The notes under the pieces were generated by a model. That model searched no databases. It was not told where the DNA came from and saw only the letters and a program-made list of their open reading frames with translations. From Tretioscincus oriximinensis (Eukaryota > Chordata > Lepidosauria > Squamata > Gymnophthalmidae), in assembly GCA_022410635.1 (NCBI GenBank), contig JAJVDF010000860.1, forward strand, positions 423,650 to 487,649: 64,000 nucleotides of DNA. The letters run 5' to 3'. The translations under genes were made by a program, and so were the position numbers. Position 1 is the first letter of the stretch, and the number at the start of each line of letters is the position of its first letter. Positions 35,401 through 41,400 of this stretch are shown here, one piece after another.

Positions 35401-38400
35401 TATGTGTCACTTATTGGCTGTGTCTGCCTGGTTTTCCGGAACTCTGATTGTTCACTGATCAGTAGCAATTTTCCTATGCTGCACTTGGGTAGATTTCCCT
35501 CCTCTGTTCCTTACCAATGTGAATGAAAGAAAGAGTCTCTATTGGTCTTACGATTTCCTGTCTGCTGTGGTAAACTGTCTGATGTCCCTGATTCCAATTC
35601 GCCAAGGGGATAACTTTTTCAGTTTTTCTGAACACAGACAGACATGCAGTAAACTGTTGCGTACTACCTTAGGGAGTNACAAAAATTTGAAGTAGTTTTA
35701 TAATTCACTAGTCCATTACACATTTACTTTCTCAACCTATTCCCAGTTGCTCTCCAATAATTCAAGCAGCAGCCTTTTCCCATTTTACTATCAAAGATCC
35801 TTTCAACTGGAAGCGCCAGAGATTGTAACTGGAATGTTATATATGCCAAATATGCATTCTGTCCTCTCTCCATCCCTCACTATGGCCTATCCCCAGCATA
35901 CCAGGTCAATAAAAGGAATGGCTGCAAAGTGTGCTGAATGCTAATCGCTTCTTTCTTGCCTTCATTGGCTTCCAGTTGCATCCTGGACTCTGTTCAAGGA
36001 GCTGATTTTCAACTATAAATTTCCACACAACTTGGGAAAGTAGGTATGTAAAAAAATATTTTCCCATACATATTCATGATAACAAAAAGAATGCAAAAAT
36101 TCCTTGACAAACATCTCTATTAAATCTGGCATATGTGGGGTGAATATTACAGAGAGGCTCTTTTTTAGTCCTGTCTAAAGATTAATTTTCTCTGAGAAGT
36201 TAGTTATTCTCCATTTGGCATTAGATAAAAATAGATTTGTAAAAACTCTTCCTGCTATCCTTGTTAAGTAATCTTTTATATATTTTGCTATTTTTGTATA
36301 ATGGTATCTCTGCTATTTGGTATTGGTAGTACCACTAAATTATAGCTGGCTTCTGGTCAGCTGCATGGGCATTGCCATGGCCACTTTTATTAGAACAAGA
36401 AAGAAAATAAGAGAACATAAGAGGAGCCCTGCTGAATTTTGCCACATCACATCTAGCCTGCCCCTGGGCAAACTTAAGCAGAAGAAAGCAAAATATTCAC
36501 CTATTCTTGACTCCCTCCAAATGGTATCTCAGGAATACTCTCTTTGCTCTGTCCTGGAGGTCACTAGTAGCCATGAATTTGACTAATCCTATCTTAAAGT
36601 TACCCAAACTGCTAACTATCACCACCTCTTTTGCAAGTAAATTCCATAGACCAATGACTTTCTGGGTGAAATAACACTTTCTCTTTTCTGTCCTAAATCT
36701 TCTGCCTATCATTTTCAAAGAATGCCTTCTGGTTCTAGTGTTGTGTGTGAGAGAAAATATTTTCTCTCACTTCATCTTATTCATCCCATGCATTATTATA
36801 TACATCAAGTCACATACCTGCTCTTAAATAATTTTGTAGTCCAATTTAACTTCAAAATTGATCCCTCACATTTTATCCTTTGGCTAAATACTATTTTTTG
36901 TGCACATTATTTGGACAAATATCTGTGGGAATGGTTTGCTAGTAATGTCAATGTCCATGTAAAGCTCTTTCTCTTTGCACCAGTCTGACTATATGTTCAT
37001 GCTCAAGCCCGCTGCATTATCAGTTCTCACCTCTTAAATATAATGGATCAGCTGCATTATCAGGTTCCTTTTCTTAAATACAATGTACCAGCAAGCTGCT
37101 AACTGCTGAAATCCACTGCATCTGCAGGTCACTCACTTTACTTTAGTGCAAAAGTGGTAAAATTACTTTTAAAAATTGAAAAGGTAAACATGAAATTTTT
37201 GATCGACTGCTGCTATAAGCATACTCTTTCTGAACACATCCCTTCTTCCTATATCAGCCCTACATACGCAGACTGAGAAAGAGAAATGGCAGTATATTAT
37301 AGGCTGACCAGATGACCCCTTTTGGAGGGGGCCTGAGTATGCTGAGCATTATTCCTGGTTGAAAACCCATTTTGGGGGTGATTCCCAGTTTTTTCTGAGG
37401 AAAAAAAATTAAAAAACAAAAAACTTTTCAGAAAAAAATCTTTTTTTAAAAAAATTCCTCAGAAAAAANTGGGAGGCACCCCAAAACCAGGTTTTCACCC
37501 CCCAAAAAAGAGGTCATCTGGTCATGAGCAGTGAGTGTCAAATTCAAACAGTTTGAGGATGTCTTCATTTTCTATATCAGTGACTCAAGCAATCCCCAAG
37601 CTGTTCAGATCCTTAAAATGGTTCAGATTTACATGGGGGAGGGAGAAGGGAGTGACTGTGGCTTATGTGAATTTAGTCAGACCTTTCCATGCTGAGTATT
37701 ATTCCTGGATTCCAGGCCCCTTTTCCAAGATATGTCTCAAAATAAGGCCTAGTGCAAGAAAACAAAAAGTACCTAGAGAAATATCCTGCATCTTGAAAGT
37801 ATTTGTATCATTTTTTAATTTTATTAAATAGGACTTAAAAGCTGTTTCTTTCAAAATACCTAATTGTGAACATCCAAGATAAATTTCACAGTGGATTACG
37901 AGCACACAAGAGCTCATTTCTGGGGGGAAATGTGGGTCTAGTCTCTCTCAGATGTTAACAGGTGTACGTTAGAGAGCGTTCACATAGAAAATGCATGAGG
38001 GGAGTCCTGTTTATAGACCCTTGAATACTCTTGTCATGGGCAGAATAACTCTGTGTGCCAAGCCAAAGTAATTTTAACTTAACAGGGGGAGTAATTTGGA
38101 AAATATGTAGGCACCTCTGAGTTAAGGTGGCAAATATGGGTCACTTCTGATCGTGGAGGAAAGCCGTAACTTTGGCCTTACTAGGTTACATTCACAATGT
38201 ACCTAGCCTTGTATTCTGTCTCGGCAAGCCAGTTCTGACGTAGGAGATGGCACTCACGGGAAGCCTTCTGGAATTATTCTTGTGGAAAATACTTCAGACA
38301 GAGTATCATTCATATAACTTGCTCAGAGCTAGTAAGGGAAAGGGAGAAAGACTTGATCCTGGCTCTACACGTTTAGTTCATGTTGTGTTCCAGTTTTTTT

Positions 38401-41400
38401 GAAAATTTCACATAATCTCTCACACTAAATTTCTGGTGCCAGAATTATTTGATGGGTGTGTGCAGATGACATCAACATCAAAAATGGATAAAGTTGATTG
38501 ATGTATGCAGCCAAACGTTGATAATCACAAGCAAGCAATACTGTTATGGACCGTTGATCAATCCTTGTTCAGAATTTTTTTTCTGTCCCAGTTTTTCAAC
38601 ACTACAAGGCGTTTGCTGACAGTTACAATTGCAAGGATTTTCCTGTAATTCTAAAAATTAGAATGGCTCCTTGTATGCAACAGATGGACAAGAATGGAGA
38701 AAACAGATTAATAACGGCACACTTATTTACTGCCAGGCTCCTAGCTTAAAGAATTTAGAGACACAGTCCATAGCTATGAAAACATAATCCACTGATTCTC
38801 AAAGAGGCTGCCACTCACATATGTACTTTTAAATAGTCTTCAGTCCTGAAGAAGTAGACTAAATTAGGGAAAAATGTTTTTCTTGTATTCAATCCAGTTC
38901 AAAACTGTTTTTTTTTTCTGGTTTTCGGCAACAATTTTTTCAGGACTGAAGCATTTAAAAGCACATGTGTGACCAAACCCCAAGGTGACTTTTTATTTTC
39001 TGAAAGATTCAAGCATATGGCTTTTTAATTAATATTTTCAGAAAATGGTCTCTACTGAAAATATTAAAAGATGACCCCCCCAAAAGGGGTCATCTGGTCA
39101 GCCTAGGTCTAGGAACCATTCCCATGCACTGATAAAGAGGAATATTTTATGCCTTTTGCAGCTCCTGGGGAGACAAAAGCATTCCTGCTCCTAACCCAGG
39201 GGCAGGGAGTGCAAAGGCTATATTCTCTGACCTTACTATGATCTACATGCCTGTATGTTACTCCTTCACTGAGATTGGATGACACATATGCAAAATATAA
39301 AAAGGCTAAAATACAGTATTCATACTTTCTGCAGGAGTGTTTTCACAGCACAGGAATTATTGTGGACTATTTAAAACCAGTCCCCATACGATAAGTTTAA
39401 TAATGCTTTTGGAATGAATGGGGAATAGGGAAGCATTTTAGCAATGTGAATGTCCTGTTCTTGCTAATTGCTTGGATTACTCCCCAGTCGAACTGCAAAA
39501 AGGCCCATATCGTGTTCCAAAAGTCAGTAAAATGTTATTCAGAAAATACATTATACTCAGGGATGAATGGAAGAGTTTCTTCTGTTCAAAACAGGTATTC
39601 ATCCTGCGGTACAGCTAATGTTGAAAGGTCACAATGTTTGTAGTTCACTGTGCATATCCAGAGATGGCCTGCTGGAGTTGAGTAGGCCTTATTCTGTTCT
39701 AGAAGATCTAACTGGCTTTTTGCAATATGCCATTCTGAGCTATTATGTATTAAGCATGGCATGCCAGGCTTGATTTGCAGCAGAAGTATGGATTTCTGTG
39801 CCAGAGCAAAGATTGGTATGCTAAGTATACAATACATTTAAGGGGAATACAGGTCCCCCCAGTGTGCTAGCAATAAAATATTGCCAAATCCTCATTAACC
39901 ACATGAGGCTTTCTGAATGCCTGTTGCATCTGGTAGGCTGTGGGTTGAATACCTTTATCGTAAAGAGGAGTCATTCAGTTTGATATTTATAAAGTTTGAA
40001 ATTCTCCAATCACATTTTGTGTTATCTTTCAAATTCAATATCACTATATGTTTAGAGTTTCAAATGTTTGAACATCCCTGGTTTACAAAGATGGCTCCTT
40101 CAATAACTAGTCAGAGAAGCCCACAAATGTGAGCATGAGTTACCCTTGTGGACGCGCCTGGCAGGTCAACCCATGTGGCTCGAGCTTGTTGCAGTTTGGA
40201 GTGGGCAGCATTGTGTGAGCACTGCAGCTGGGCAGCAACTCAGGGCAAGCGCCAGCCGCCTATGGCAGCTCACATAAGGGAAGTTTATAGTCTCTGTTGT
40301 GGCAACTGCTTAGAAGGCCAATTGCCACAACAAGTTTTATTAATACAGAGACAGTCTTAATGGAGCTCTATCTTACTTTGGCTACAGACAGGAGATTTGC
40401 TGGTATTTAATTTATGTTCCGACTTCAGCACATTTTTCATTTTTCTATACATGGGTTTCATTTCCTTGCGCACTGGGAGACCATGCACCCTTTTCCTTTC
40501 CCTTTCTTTATGTCAGGATAGCTCAACTGCCGCAGGTTCAGCAGCACTCAGGTCATTCTAGCATAAGGAAAGCGAAAAGATATATCTCTTTTAGAAAACA
40601 TTGGGGGAAAGCAGCTGTCATAGCACTTTCCCCTGATGTTGCGAGATATACAGCGTGCTGGCAAACCCATGCGTACACGATTGCCAAACATCACAACCCC
40701 GCATGCACAAATGCTGGCTTTGTCCCACATTCAGGGATCTCATGCTGGCAAGATCTCCAGATGGGCCACATCCACACTCCAGTGATCGTTTTGTCCACCA
40801 CACTTCCCTTGCGCTGCTGCCCTGTACGAGATCGCGGGGCAACGATCTTGTAACGATTTTATTATATAATCATTGTTTGCTTGTGGATACATCCCTTATT
40901 CAAGAATTTATTCTTGCAGAATTTGTCACATCTGTGGCCTCAAACACTTAATACAAATAAAATCTTTAAAGCTTTCAGAAATGTAAACAATATTGGGGGC
41001 TTAATTTTACATTCTTTGACAAACACAAATTCTAAGAGTAATGGAAAGTGTCATCCAGCATTATGTATGCTCACCAAATGTTGTAATGGTGCCAGCAGTA
41101 GCCTCTGGATCAGGATGAAGAGAAAAATGGTGGAGGAGGCAAGACTCCAATGGAACAAAATGCTTTAGCTCAAAAATATATTTGATGCAACCAATGGGAA
41201 GAGTACAAGGATGTGGGGCGCACTTCTTAAGAGCAGTGCAAACAACAGCTACTGTGAATTCTGAGAGTGGATTCTAGGCTGACCAGATGAGCCCTTTTGG
41301 GGAGGATCAAAAACCCATTTTTGGGGTGCCTCCTGTTTTTTTCTGAGGAAAAAAAATTAAAAAACAAAAATATTTTTGAAGAAAACTTTTTTTGAAAAAA

